Positions 1 to 6,566 of a stretch of 7,731 nucleotides of DNA are shown here, in pieces. The DNA is from Microbacteriaceae bacterium. GTDB taxonomy: Bacteria > Actinomycetota > Actinomycetes > Actinomycetales > Microbacteriaceae. Numbering within the stretch: position 1 is the stretch's first letter; the number at the start of each line of letters is the position of its first letter. Location of the stretch: positions 1 through 7,731 of the forward strand of contig JAPOHQ010000046.1 in the NCBI GenBank assembly GCA_029979375.1, given 5' to 3'. The notes under the pieces were generated by a model. That model worked only from the letters and a program-made list of their open reading frames with translations, ran no database searches and had not been told where the DNA came from. The translations under genes and the position numbers were made by a program.

Positions 1-1
1 C

Positions 2-1894
2 TGCCGCGAGAGCCTTGCCCAATACATGGATGCCGACTACATCTTTGAGAAGACAAAGGCTGGCTTCGAGTTCTTTGAAAAGCTCTTCGACTTCCCGTAT
101 CCGTTTGAGAAGTACGACCAACTCTGGGTGCCTGACTTCAACGCCGGTGCTATGGAAAATGCCGGTGCAGTGACCTTCGTTGAGAACTACGTGTTCCGCT
201 CAGCGGTGACCGACGCGATCCGAGAGCGCCGGGTCGTGACAATCCTTCATGAGCTTGCCCACATGTGGTTCGGTGACCTGGTCACGATGAAGTGGTGGAA
301 CGATCTCTGGCTGAACGAGAGCTTTGCGGAGTATGTCTCCACCCTCGCCACCGCGGAAACCAGCGAGTGGAAAGAGGCCTGGACAACATTTGCGGCTCTT
401 GAGAAGAACTGGGCCTACCGCCAAGATCAGCTGCCCTCCACTCACCCAATCGTTGCTGAGATAAACGACCTAGAGGATGTGCAGGTTAACTTTGACGGCA
501 TCACCTATGCAAAGGGTGCCTCGGTCCTCAAGCAGCTGGTCGCCTGGGTCGGTAGAGACGAATTCTTCCGAGGGGTCGCGAGCTACTTCAAAAAGCACCA
601 GTGGCAAAACACGGAACTTAGAGACCTCCTAGTTGAGCTAGAAAGAGAATCTGGTCGCGACCTCACCGAGTGGTCCAAGCTTTGGCTCGAAACAGCCGGG
701 GTGAACACCCTGAAGCCCGAGATCGAGACTAAAGACGGCAAGATCTCAAAGTTCGAGATTGTCCAGACCACTCAAGAGGGTCACGACTACCAGCGACCCC
801 ACCGAATGGGCATCGGCTTTTTCAACCTCGATGGAAAGAAGCTGACGCGAAGCCACTACCTTGAACTCGACGTTGCGGGACCTGTGACCTCTGTCAGCGA
901 CCTGGTTGGTAAGGATCAGCCAGATCTAGTGCTGCTCAACGATGAGGATCTCGCCTATGCCAAGGTCCGTCTTGACGAGCACTCCAGGCAGGTTGCGCTA
1001 GAAAACCTATCGGGCATTGAGGACTCCCTTGCCAGGACGCTGGTATGGACTGCGGCCTGGGATGCTACCCGTGACGCCGAGGCGCCGGCAAGCGACTTCA
1101 TTCGTCTGGTACTGGAGCACATCCCCCACGAAACCGAGTCAACAACTGTTACGACGCTGCTTCGCCAGCTGATTACGACCGCAACCATCTATGTCAAACC
1201 AGAACATCGCGAAAAGACTCTGATCGAGGTTGCCGATGCACTCATCGCGCATACCGAATCTGCGGTTGCCGGAAGCGACAACCAGTTGCAGTTTGCCAAG
1301 TTTGTTCCGCAATTTGCCAGAACCGACTCACAGCTTGATTGGCTGCAGGGAGTTCTCGATGGCAACAAGAAAGTCTCTGGTCTAGACGTAGATCAGGATC
1401 TGAGGTGGGAGCTCCTAACCGGACTGGTAATCGGAGGCAGGGCCGACGAGTCGGTTATCGCTGCCGAACTGGAGCGCGACAACACGGCCGGAGGCCAGAA
1501 GTTCGCAGCCGCATGTCGAGCCGCGATTCCAACAGCCTCAGCAAAGGCCGAGGCTTGGCGAGTGCTTACCGAAACCGAGGAGTACAGCAATACGCTCATC
1601 AATTCGGCTTCCCTAGCTTTTGGGCGAGTCAACGACCTGGCCCTGCTGGAGCCTTACCTTGAGCGCTATCACGAGATTGCCTTGCGCATTTGGAGCGAGC
1701 GCAGCTACCACATTGCCGCATACCTCCTTACCAACCTCTACCCGATTCAGCTGGCCTCAAAGGAGTTGGCCGCGAAGACGCAGGCCCTGATTGAGGTAGA
1801 GGAGATAAAGACAAAACCTGCATTGCGTAGGGTATTGGTAGAAAACCTTTCCGGAATTGAGCGAGGTTTGAAGGCCCAAGCCGCGGACCGATAG
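2..1894 (+). CDS. pepN: Aminopeptidase N (M1 zinc metallopeptidase), 5'-truncated by the window edge
   Basis: Cytosolic zinc exopeptidase that removes N-terminal residues from peptides in protein turnover. The reading frame is open from base 2, so the start lies outside the window. About 630 residues are visible; actinobacterial PepN is usually near 850, so roughly 220 N-terminal residues (the beta-saddle domain) are missing. Visible catalytic elements are the substrate-binding GAMEN motif (bases 146-160), the zinc motif HELAH (HExxH, bases 248-262) and the third zinc ligand, Glu in WLNESFAEY (codon 317-319). The likely transition-state tyrosine lies in ITYAKGAS (codon 506-508). The second half is helical and matches the ERAP1-like C-terminal domain, with the characteristic VWTAAWDATRDAE stretch. 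It ends in TAG, and the next gene's ribosome binding site overlaps that stop, so the two genes are probably co-transcribed. Identification is firm; nothing appears broken. Confidence 0.97.
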   Translation, partial: CRESLAQYMDADYIFEKTKAGFEFFEKLFDFPYPFEKYDQLWVPDFNAGAMENAGAVTFVENYVFRSAVTDAIRERRVVTILHELAHMWFGDLVTMKWWNDLWLNESFAEYVSTLATAETSEWKEAWTTFAALEKNWAYRQDQLPSTHPIVAEINDLEDVQVNFDGITYAKGASVLKQLVAWVGRDEFFRGVASYFKKHQWQNTELRDLLVELERESGRDLTEWSKLWLETAGVNTLKPEIETKDGKISKFEIVQTTQEGHDYQRPHRMGIGFFNLDGKKLTRSHYLELDVAGPVTSVSDLVGKDQPDLVLLNDEDLAYAKVRLDEHSRQVALENLSGIEDSLARTLVWTAAWDATRDAEAPASDFIRLVLEHIPHETESTTVTTLLRQLITTATIYVKPEHREKTLIEVADALIAHTESAVAGSDNQLQFAKFVPQFARTDSQLDWLQGVLDGNKKVSGLDVDQDLRWELLTGLVIGGRADESVIAAELERDNTAGGQKFAAACRAAIPTASAKAEAWRVLTETEEYSNTLINSASLAFGRVNDLALLEPYLERYHEIALRIWSERSYHIAAYLLTNLYPIQLASKELAAKTQALIEVEEIKTKPALRRVLVENLSGIERGLKAQAADR

Positions 1895-1897
1895 GAG
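1893..1897 (+). promoter_or_regulatory. Ribosome binding site of the MscS-type channel gene
   Basis: AGGAG lies within the pepN stop region (tAGGAG) and is 7 nt upstream of GTG 1905. It decides the start: the upstream in-frame TTG at 1899 would leave a spacer of only 1 nt, and ATG 1923 would be too far away. The overlap with the pepN stop suggests translational coupling. Confidence 0.8.
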
Positions 1898-1904
1898 TTT
1901 GGTT

Positions 1905-2765
1905 GTGAACCTAGAAGCATTCATGAGCGAGTGGTCGATGGCCATAAACGTTGCTCTGATCATCGTCGTAGCCATCGTTGCCAGAATTGTCGTTCGAGTT
2001 GCGACGCGGCGGGTCACAAAGACCATCGTTAGCGGGGTTAAGCGGGTTCAGCAGGATGAGCGTCTCGATGCCGTCATGGCCGAACAGCGCCTCGCCCAGA
2101 GGACCAAAACCATAGCCAGCGTTCTCGATAACGTGGCGACCTGGGCAATCACAATCACTGCGGTGGTCATGATCCTCAGCGAGTTTGGGGTAAATGTTGG
2201 CGCCTTGATTGCCGTCTCGACTGTGCTTGGAGCAGCAATCGGATTCGGCTCTCAGTCCTTGGTAAAGGACCTCCTGAGCGGATTGTTCATAGTGTTTGAG
2301 GATCAATACGGCGTTGGAGACTGGGTAGATCTTGATGGGGTCTCGGGTGAAGTTGAAAGGGTCGGCCTTAGAGTTACCGAGGTTCGGGACATCCATGGAA
2401 CTCTTTGGTTTGTGAGAAACGGCGAGATTCTGAAGGTTGGCAATTCCTCGCAAGAGTGGGCAGCCGCACTTCTCGACTTTTCGTTCGCCTACGACAACGA
2501 CGTGGATCTCGTGCAAGGAATCATCAGGGATACGGCCGAAGCTATGCGCAAGGATCCCGAGTGGGCAGAGGTCATGACCTCAGAGGCCGAGGTCTGGGGA
2601 ATGCAGCATGTTTCCGGTGAGCAGTTTGTGCTCCGCACCTCGATCAAGACCCTTCCAAATCGCCAGTGGGCAGTCGCGCGAGAGCTTCGCAAGCGCTGCA
2701 AGCTCGCCTTTGACAAAAAAGAGATCAAGCTGCTCGAGGCTCAGAAGATCAACCTCGCGAAGTAA
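1905..2765 (+). CDS. Small-conductance mechanosensitive channel, MscS family
   Basis: Inner-membrane channel that opens under membrane tension and releases solutes on hypo-osmotic shock. GTG 1905 is chosen because AGGAG sits 7 nt upstream, giving 286 residues, which is the compact MscS size. Three hydrophobic segments are visible: TM1 near residues 11-31, TM2 near 76-92 and the pore helix TM3 near 98-131. The pore helix carries the Gly/Ala-rich MscS pattern (VLGAAIGFGSQSLVKDLLSG) and runs into the beta-domain signature FEDQYGVGDWVDLDGVSGEV. The C-terminal half is a soluble alpha/beta domain, as in MscS. The stretch between TM1 and TM2 is charged and Arg-rich. It lies 10 bp after pepN and abuts the globin gene, so it is the middle gene of a probable operon. 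The transported solute cannot be inferred. Confidence 0.92.
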   Translation: MNLEAFMSEWSMAINVALIIVVAIVARIVVRVATRRVTKTIVSGVKRVQQDERLDAVMAEQRLAQRTKTIASVLDNVATWAITITAVVMILSEFGVNVGALIAVSTVLGAAIGFGSQSLVKDLLSGLFIVFEDQYGVGDWVDLDGVSGEVERVGLRVTEVRDIHGTLWFVRNGEILKVGNSSQEWAAALLDFSFAYDNDVDLVQGIIRDTAEAMRKDPEWAEVMTSEAEVWGMQHVSGEQFVLRTSIKTLPNRQWAVARELRKRCKLAFDKKEIKLLEAQKINLAK

Positions 2766-3143
2766 TTGCAAACCCTCTACGAGCGCATCGGTGGCGAAAC
2801 CGCATTTGCCACCCTGGTCCAAGAGTTCTATCGGGGCGTATCGGAAGACGAACTGCTCAAGCCGATGTATCCGCCAGAGGACATGGCGGGTGCGGAACGG
2901 CGGCTAAAGATGTTTCTCGAACAGTACTGGGGTGGCCCGAAAACCTACCAGGAGGAGCGAGGGCACCCAAGGCTGCGCATGCGTCACAGTGTTTTCCCAA
3001 TCGGACCCAAAGCCCGAGATGCCTGGCTTGGGCACATGCGAAGGGCTGTCGAGTCACTGGATCTATCTCAGGCCGACGAGGCTGAACTCTGGGATTACCT
3101 GGAGCGTGCCGCTCACGCCATGCTGAATCAATTCGCCGACTAG
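2766..3143 (+). CDS. glbO: Group II truncated hemoglobin (GlbO-like)
   Basis: Heme-binding 2-on-2 globin of the trHbO class, with proposed roles in oxygen or peroxide/NO chemistry near the membrane. The protein has 125 residues, normal for the family. Visible heme-pocket residues are Tyr22 (B10, in EFYRG), Tyr35 (CD1, in MYPPED), proximal His74 (F8, in RMRHS) and Trp87 (G8, in DAWLGHM). They align with Tyr23, Tyr36, His75 and Trp88 of M. tuberculosis GlbO. The family signature LEQYWGGP..Y..ERGHPRLRMRH is intact. The start is TTG 2766, immediately after and in frame with the TAA of the channel gene; no earlier start is possible, and homologs begin at the same residue. No good Shine-Dalgarno is visible, so translation is probably coupled to the upstream gene. 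The stop shares CTAG with the convergent gene. Confidence 0.94.
   Translation: MQTLYERIGGETAFATLVQEFYRGVSEDELLKPMYPPEDMAGAERRLKMFLEQYWGGPKTYQEERGHPRLRMRHSVFPIGPKARDAWLGHMRRAVESLDLSQADEAELWDYLERAAHAMLNQFAD
3140..3143. other. Shared palindromic stop (CTAG) of convergent genes
   Basis: The plus-strand globin stops with TAG at 3141-3143, and the minus-strand unknown gene stops with TAG at 3142-3140. The palindrome CTAG therefore serves both strands. No intergenic room remains for a separate terminator. Confidence 0.95.
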
Positions 3144-3799
3144 GCGATCTTGAAGCTCTGCTTCGATAGCACGTGGCCGTTGGCGGCCGTTAGCCGAACC
3201 CAACCTTTGGTGCCGAAGACCTTGATCTGCTCGTCCTTCTGCATGAATCCCAGTCCTGCCATAGCGAAAGCTGCGGCACCAGGCAGATGGTATTCCAAGC
3301 TGACCGTCTTACCCCAGATGCCGAGCCTGACCTTCGCAGCCAGGGCGCTGGCAACCTCCGAGGGAAGAGTACTGGCAACTTCTGCTATTCCAGCCTTTGC
3401 CCATTCCGAAACTTGCGCCTGGCTGATCTCCCCCAGCTCTTCCCAGTCCTGACGTGGTGGGGTGACTCCCGACCAAGCCGGCCTAACGGGCGATACGGGT
3501 AAATCAAACTGCAGCATCTGATCCACCTTTGGGGCCGCCAAGCGCTCAAGAATTTGGCTTAGGGGGTAGCAGGAATCCAGCTCAACGGGCTGCGCCAGCT
3601 TGATGGTTCGAAGCCCAAGCACTGTTGGGCCATCGCTCATCAACGATCCGGAGTAAATGGGTGCCACATAAACGGCAAGCACGTCACCGAAGGCGCGAAA
3701 CTTGACCGCCCCATCCTCGTCGAGGCGCTTGGCTCGCCCTAAATAAGAACCCAAATCTTGGATGTCTTGGAGGCTTTGGAAACTAATGGCTGGCTGCAT
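3140..3799 (-). CDS. Conserved actinobacterial protein of unknown function
   Basis: The protein has 219 residues; I know no function for it. It shows no signal peptide, no membrane segment and no recognisable catalytic motif, so it is probably cytosolic. The pattern resembles uncharacterised proteins I recall from Microbacteriaceae. It has a region near residues 37-64 with FGDVLAVYVAPIYSG and PTVLGLRTIKL, a middle segment with PAWSGVTPPRQDWEELG (about 108-124), and a helical Ala-rich part. The last 45 residues form a small strand-rich domain with PGAAAFAMAGLGFM and KVFGTKGWVRLTAANGHVL. Codon use looks like that of its neighbours. ATG 3799 is the first start of the frame; no strong Shine-Dalgarno precedes it (only GAG, 2 nt away), so a near-leaderless message is possible. 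It diverges from tesB and converges on glbO. Confidence 0.85.
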   Translation of the reverse strand: MQPAISFQSLQDIQDLGSYLGRAKRLDEDGAVKFRAFGDVLAVYVAPIYSGSLMSDGPTVLGLRTIKLAQPVELDSCYPLSQILERLAAPKVDQMLQFDLPVSPVRPAWSGVTPPRQDWEELGEISQAQVSEWAKAGIAEVASTLPSEVASALAAKVRLGIWGKTVSLEYHLPGAAAFAMAGLGFMQKDEQIKVFGTKGWVRLTAANGHVLSKQSFKIA

Positions 3800-3834
3800 A
3801 CTCGAAATAAACTAGTGGTCGAAAGAAGAAACTC
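3800..3834. promoter_or_regulatory. Divergent promoter region, possibly bidirectional
   Basis: These 35 bp must hold the start signals of two divergent genes unless the promoters lie inside the coding regions. The heptamer TAAACTA (3808-3814) reads as TAAACT on the plus strand and TAGTTT on the minus strand, both of TAnnnT type, so one site could serve as -10 in both directions. Predicted start points would be near 3820 (plus) and 3802 (minus). TCGAAA also occurs twice, at 3802-3807 and 3819-3824. No convincing -35 was seen on either side. Confidence 0.35.
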
Positions 3835-4713
3835 TTGCAAGAACCAGTTATTCCACAAGACCCCGTTGCCGATTTGGCTGACGTTCTAAATATCGAATCG
3901 GCAAGCGAAACAGAATTCATCGGCAGGACCCAGTGGATGCCCCACGGCCGCGTCTTTGGCGGTCAGGTGCTGGCCCAGTCGATGGTTGCGGCCATGAAGA
4001 CCGTGGACGCCAATAGGCCAATTCACTCGCTGCACAGCTACTTTCTTAGACCTGGTGACATTCACCAGGAGATCCGATTCGAAGTCGAGCTGCTCCGCGA
4101 TGGCAAGAGCTTTAGCGCTAGAAGAGTAAAAGCTCTTCAAGAGGACAAGCCAATCTTTGTGTTGAGTGCCTCGTTTCAGGAGCCAGCTGACGGTCTTGAG
4201 CACCAAGAGGAGATGCCGGATGGGCTGCCGGAGCCTGAGAGCCTGCCGTCGGCGAGGGAGCTGCTGGCTGCATTTGATCACCCGGCAACCAACTACTGGT
4301 CTAAGGCTCGACCATTTGACCTGCGCCATATTGAGGAACCCATCTACCTGAAACCGGCGAGCGCCAAAGCCAACAGTCAGATGATTTGGTTCAAAACTGT
4401 CTCCGCGTTTCAAGGCGATGCCGTACTCCAGACGGCTGCACTTGCCTATGCTTCCGACTACACGCTGCTCGAGTCGGTTTTGCGAAATCACGGAGTGAGC
4501 TGGGCAGAGCCTGGTCTCAACGTTGCGAGTTTGGACCACGCCATGTGGTTCCACAGCCAGCCAGATGTGAATGACTGGATGCTTTATGTTCAGCACTCCC
4601 CCGCGGCAACATCGGGACGTGGCCTTGCCCAAGGCTCGATCTTTTCCCGCGATGGCAGGCTCCTGGCGAACATCGCCCAGGAGGGAATGGTGAGGGTACC
4701 TAAGTTCCGCTAG
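3835..4713 (+). CDS. tesB: Acyl-CoA thioesterase II (TesB family)
   Basis: Hydrolyses acyl-CoA to free fatty acid and CoA in the cytosol. The 292 residues form the double hotdog fold typical of TesB (E. coli, 286). The N-terminal hotdog carries TQWMPHGRVFGGQVLAQS (about 32-49) and HSLHSYFLRPGD (64-75). The C-terminal hotdog carries LAYASDYTLLESVL, NVASLDHAMWFH and NIAQEGMVR. Equivalents of the E. coli catalytic set Asp204/Thr228/Gln278 are Asp208, Ser232 and Gln282; Ser for Thr keeps the hydroxyl. The start is TTG 3835, preceded by a purine-rich GAAAGAAGAA that gives only a weak Shine-Dalgarno. It lies 35 bp from the divergent unknown gene, and its stop shares CTAG (4710-4713) with ettA. The natural chain length cannot be read from the sequence. 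Confidence 0.95.
   Translation: MQEPVIPQDPVADLADVLNIESASETEFIGRTQWMPHGRVFGGQVLAQSMVAAMKTVDANRPIHSLHSYFLRPGDIHQEIRFEVELLRDGKSFSARRVKALQEDKPIFVLSASFQEPADGLEHQEEMPDGLPEPESLPSARELLAAFDHPATNYWSKARPFDLRHIEEPIYLKPASAKANSQMIWFKTVSAFQGDAVLQTAALAYASDYTLLESVLRNHGVSWAEPGLNVASLDHAMWFHSQPDVNDWMLYVQHSPAATSGRGLAQGSIFSRDGRLLANIAQEGMVRVPKFR
4710..4713. other. Second shared palindromic stop (CTAG)
   Basis: tesB stops with TAG at 4711-4713 and the convergent ettA stops with TAG at 4712-4710, the same 4-bp arrangement as at 3140-3143. No terminator hairpin fits between the two genes. Confidence 0.95.
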
Positions 4714-6392
4714 TCGCGAGTCAGCCTGCGGTAAGTGGAGCGGTGAGGCTTGGCAGCCTCTGGACCCAGGCGTTGAATCTTGTTCTCCTCATAGGCCTCG
4801 AAGTTACCCTCGAACCAATACCAGCGGTCCGGGGTCTCGTCGTCACCCTCGTAGGCGAGGATGTGGGTCGCTACCCGGTCAAGGAACCAACGGTCGTGAG
4901 TGATAACCACGGCACAGCCGGGAAACTCGAGCAAGGCGTTTTCCAGCGAAGCCAAGGTCTCAACATCGAGGTCGTTTGTTGGCTCGTCCAACAGCAGCAG
5001 GTTTCCGCCCTGCTTCAGCGTCAGGGCCAGGTTCAGTCGGTTACGCTCACCGCCGGATAGCACCCCGGCCTTCTTTTGCTGGTCTGGGCCCTTGAATCCA
5101 AAGGCCGCTACGTATGCCCTTGAAGGCATCTCAACCTGTCCAACCATTATGTGGTCAAGGCCGCCAGAGACCACCTCCCAGAGCGACTTGTTTGGATCAA
5201 TCCCGGCTCGGTTCTGATCAACGTAGGAGATCTTGACGGTCTCTCCAACCTTGAGTTCACCGCCATCGAGCTTCTCTAGACCGGTAATGCACTTAAACAG
5301 CGTCGACTTACCAACACCGTTGGGACCGATGATTCCAACGATGCCGTTTCTGGGCAGACTGAAAGACAGATCGCTGAAGAGGTTTCTACCCTCGAAGCCC
5401 TTTTGAATTGCCTTGGCTTCGATTACGACATCTCCAAGCCTTGGACCGGGAGGAATCTGAATCTCCTCAAAGTCCAGCTTTCTAGTCTTCTCGGCTTCGG
5501 CCGCCATTTCCTCGTAGCGGGCAAGGCGAGCCTTCGACTTGGTTTGCTTCGCCTTCGGGCTTGACCGCACCCACTCGAGCTCATCCTTGAGTCTCTTTTG
5601 GAGCTTGGCGTCCTTCTTTCCTTGGACCTGAAGGCGCTCGGCCTTCTTCTCGAGGTAGGTCGAGTAATTGCCCTCGTATGGGTAGGCCCGACCGCGATCA
5701 AGCTCAAGAATCCACTCAGCCACATTGTCCAGGAAATAGCGATCGTGAGTAACTGCCAGAACGGCCCCGGAATACTTCGCCAGGTGTTGCTCAAGCCACA
5801 GCACGCTCTCGGCATCTAGGTGGTTGGTGGGCTCGTCCAGGAGCAACAGGTCGGGCTTTTCTAGCAGCAACTTGCAGAGCGCGACGCGGCGCCGCTCGCC
5901 TCCTGATAGGTGGGTAACTGGAGTGTCGCCCGGAGGGCAGCGAAGCGCATCCATGGCTTGCTCAAGCTGGCTTTCGAGTTCCCAGCCATCCGCGGCATCG
6001 ATTTGCTCTTGGAGCTTGCCCATCTCTTCCAAGAGGGTGTCATAGTCGGCATCGGGGTTCGCAAGCTCTGCGCTGATCTCGTTGTAGCGGTCAATCTTGC
6101 CCTTGATAGCTCCAACGGCCTCCTCGACATTGCCGAGAACTGTCTTCTCCTCGTTTAGCGGGGGCTCCTGTAGGAGGATTCCGACGCTGTAACCGTCGCT
6201 AAGTCGAGCCTCACCGTTGGATGGAATGTCCAACCCAGCCATGATCTTTAGGACAGATGACTTACCGGCACCATTCGGGCCAACCACACCAATCTTTGCT
6301 CCGGGATAAAAGGCCAAGGTCACATCGTCAAGGATCACCTTGTCGCCATGCGCCTTACGCGCCTTGATCATCTGATAGATAAATTCGGCCAC
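4710..6392 (-). CDS. ettA: Energy-dependent translational throttle protein EttA (ABC-F ATPase)
   Basis: Soluble ABC-F protein. In E. coli, EttA binds the ribosomal E site and gates the first elongation step according to the ATP/ADP ratio. GTG 6392 is preferred over the upstream in-frame TTG 6404 because it gives the family N-terminus MAEFIY; the length is then 560 residues (E. coli 555). First ATPase domain: Walker A GPNGAGKSS (38-46), signature LSGGE (162-166), Walker B with catalytic Glu187, and switch His216. A charged P-site tRNA interaction linker occupies about 237-321. Second domain: Walker A GPNGVGKST (356-364), signature LSGGE (445-449), Walker B with Glu470. No transmembrane segment is present, which excludes an exporter. 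No clear Shine-Dalgarno precedes the start. A structured element with a T tract ends 20 nt upstream and may attenuate transcription. The gene follows ssb on the same strand. Confidence 0.95.
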   Translation of the reverse strand: MAEFIYQMIKARKAHGDKVILDDVTLAFYPGAKIGVVGPNGAGKSSVLKIMAGLDIPSNGEARLSDGYSVGILLQEPPLNEEKTVLGNVEEAVGAIKGKIDRYNEISAELANPDADYDTLLEEMGKLQEQIDAADGWELESQLEQAMDALRCPPGDTPVTHLSGGERRRVALCKLLLEKPDLLLLDEPTNHLDAESVLWLEQHLAKYSGAVLAVTHDRYFLDNVAEWILELDRGRAYPYEGNYSTYLEKKAERLQVQGKKDAKLQKRLKDELEWVRSSPKAKQTKSKARLARYEEMAAEAEKTRKLDFEEIQIPPGPRLGDVVIEAKAIQKGFEGRNLFSDLSFSLPRNGIVGIIGPNGVGKSTLFKCITGLEKLDGGELKVGETVKISYVDQNRAGIDPNKSLWEVVSGGLDHIMVGQVEMPSRAYVAAFGFKGPDQQKKAGVLSGGERNRLNLALTLKQGGNLLLLDEPTNDLDVETLASLENALLEFPGCAVVITHDRWFLDRVATHILAYEGDDETPDRWYWFEGNFEAYEENKIQRLGPEAAKPHRSTYRRLTRD

Positions 6393-6407
6393 TCTAAAAA
6401 CCAATCC

Positions 6408-6424
6408 AGGGCAAAAAAAGCCCT
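6408..6424 (-). repeat. Small inverted repeat AGGGC-T7-GCCCT overlapping the terminator
   Basis: On the minus strand AGGGC (6424-6420), seven T (6419-6413) and GCCCT (6412-6408) form a 5-bp stem with a T7 loop. It reuses the 3' end of the 13-bp terminator stem, so the two structures cannot form together. Confidence 0.5.
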
Positions 6425-6500
6425 CTTCGCCAGTTGCTCGGGACAGTTTATCCCAGCTGTGCCAGCCACCAGGCAGGCCAATTGCAGTGGCGAAGAGGGC
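6413..6500 (-). terminator. Branched structured RNA ending in a T7 tract: ssb terminator or ettA leader attenuator
   Basis: Reading the minus strand, GCCCTCTTCGCCA (6500-6488) and TGGCGAAGAGGGC (6432-6420) are perfect 13-bp complements. The second arm is followed at once by seven T (6419-6413), the form of an intrinsic terminator. The 55-nt interior is not random. GCC-T-GCC-TGGT-GGC-T-GGC (6478-6461) folds into a symmetric hairpin with one T-T mismatch. GCT-GGGA, a 7-nt loop, TCCC-(G)-AGC (6457-6436) forms a second hairpin with one bulge. This gives a three-way junction of 81 nt. The T tract ends 20 nt before the ettA GTG. It does not match tRNA, SRP RNA or riboswitch consensus sequences known to me. 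Direction is set by the T tract, which exists only on this strand. Confidence 0.75.
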
Positions 6501-6531
6501 GGGATCCGTTGAGTTAGGGGGCGCGGGATCC
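6499..6531. repeat. Direct repeat of 9 bp (GCGGGATCC)
   Basis: GCGGGATCC occurs at 6499-6507 and again at 6523-6531, 24 bp apart, in the spacer between ssb and the structured element. The second copy is part of the palindrome GGGATCCC (6525-6532). Its role is unknown and it may be chance. Confidence 0.4.
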
Positions 6532-6532
6532 C

Positions 6533-6566
6533 TCGGAGGCTAAGCCGGTTGGAGCTCGGCCTCCGA
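6533..6566 (-). repeat. Inverted repeat spanning the ssb stop codon
   Basis: On the minus strand TCGGAGGC (6566-6559) and GCCTCCGA (6540-6533) are perfect 8-bp complements separated by 18 nt that include the ssb TAG (6542-6540). No T tract follows, so it is not a terminator by itself. It could protect the 3' end or take part in the leader fold. Confidence 0.5.

Noticed and set aside
1001..1861. Repeated ENLSGIE in PepN (bases 1001-1021 and 1841-1861)
   Set aside because: Both copies fall in positions where actinobacterial PepN carries similar helix sequences; DNA differs at synonymous sites, so chance resemblance rather than duplication.
1911..2516. 201-residue open frame on the minus strand inside the mechanosensitive channel gene
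   Set aside because: Low-complexity, Asp/His/Asn-rich translation with no domain; it is the antisense shadow of a clear MscS gene.
3847..3857. TTATTCCACA near the tesB start as a second DnaA box
   Set aside because: It has an extra T relative to the consensus and lies inside the tesB coding sequence.
3886..4632. 248-residue open frame on the minus strand inside tesB
   Set aside because: Antisense shadow; the plus strand carries all TesB motifs and this translation has no recognisable pattern.
6420..6500. Structured spacer element as a tRNA, SRP RNA or known riboswitch
   Set aside because: No T-arm or anticodon pattern, no SRP GNAR/GGAAG-type apical motif, and no riboswitch consensus that I could recognise.
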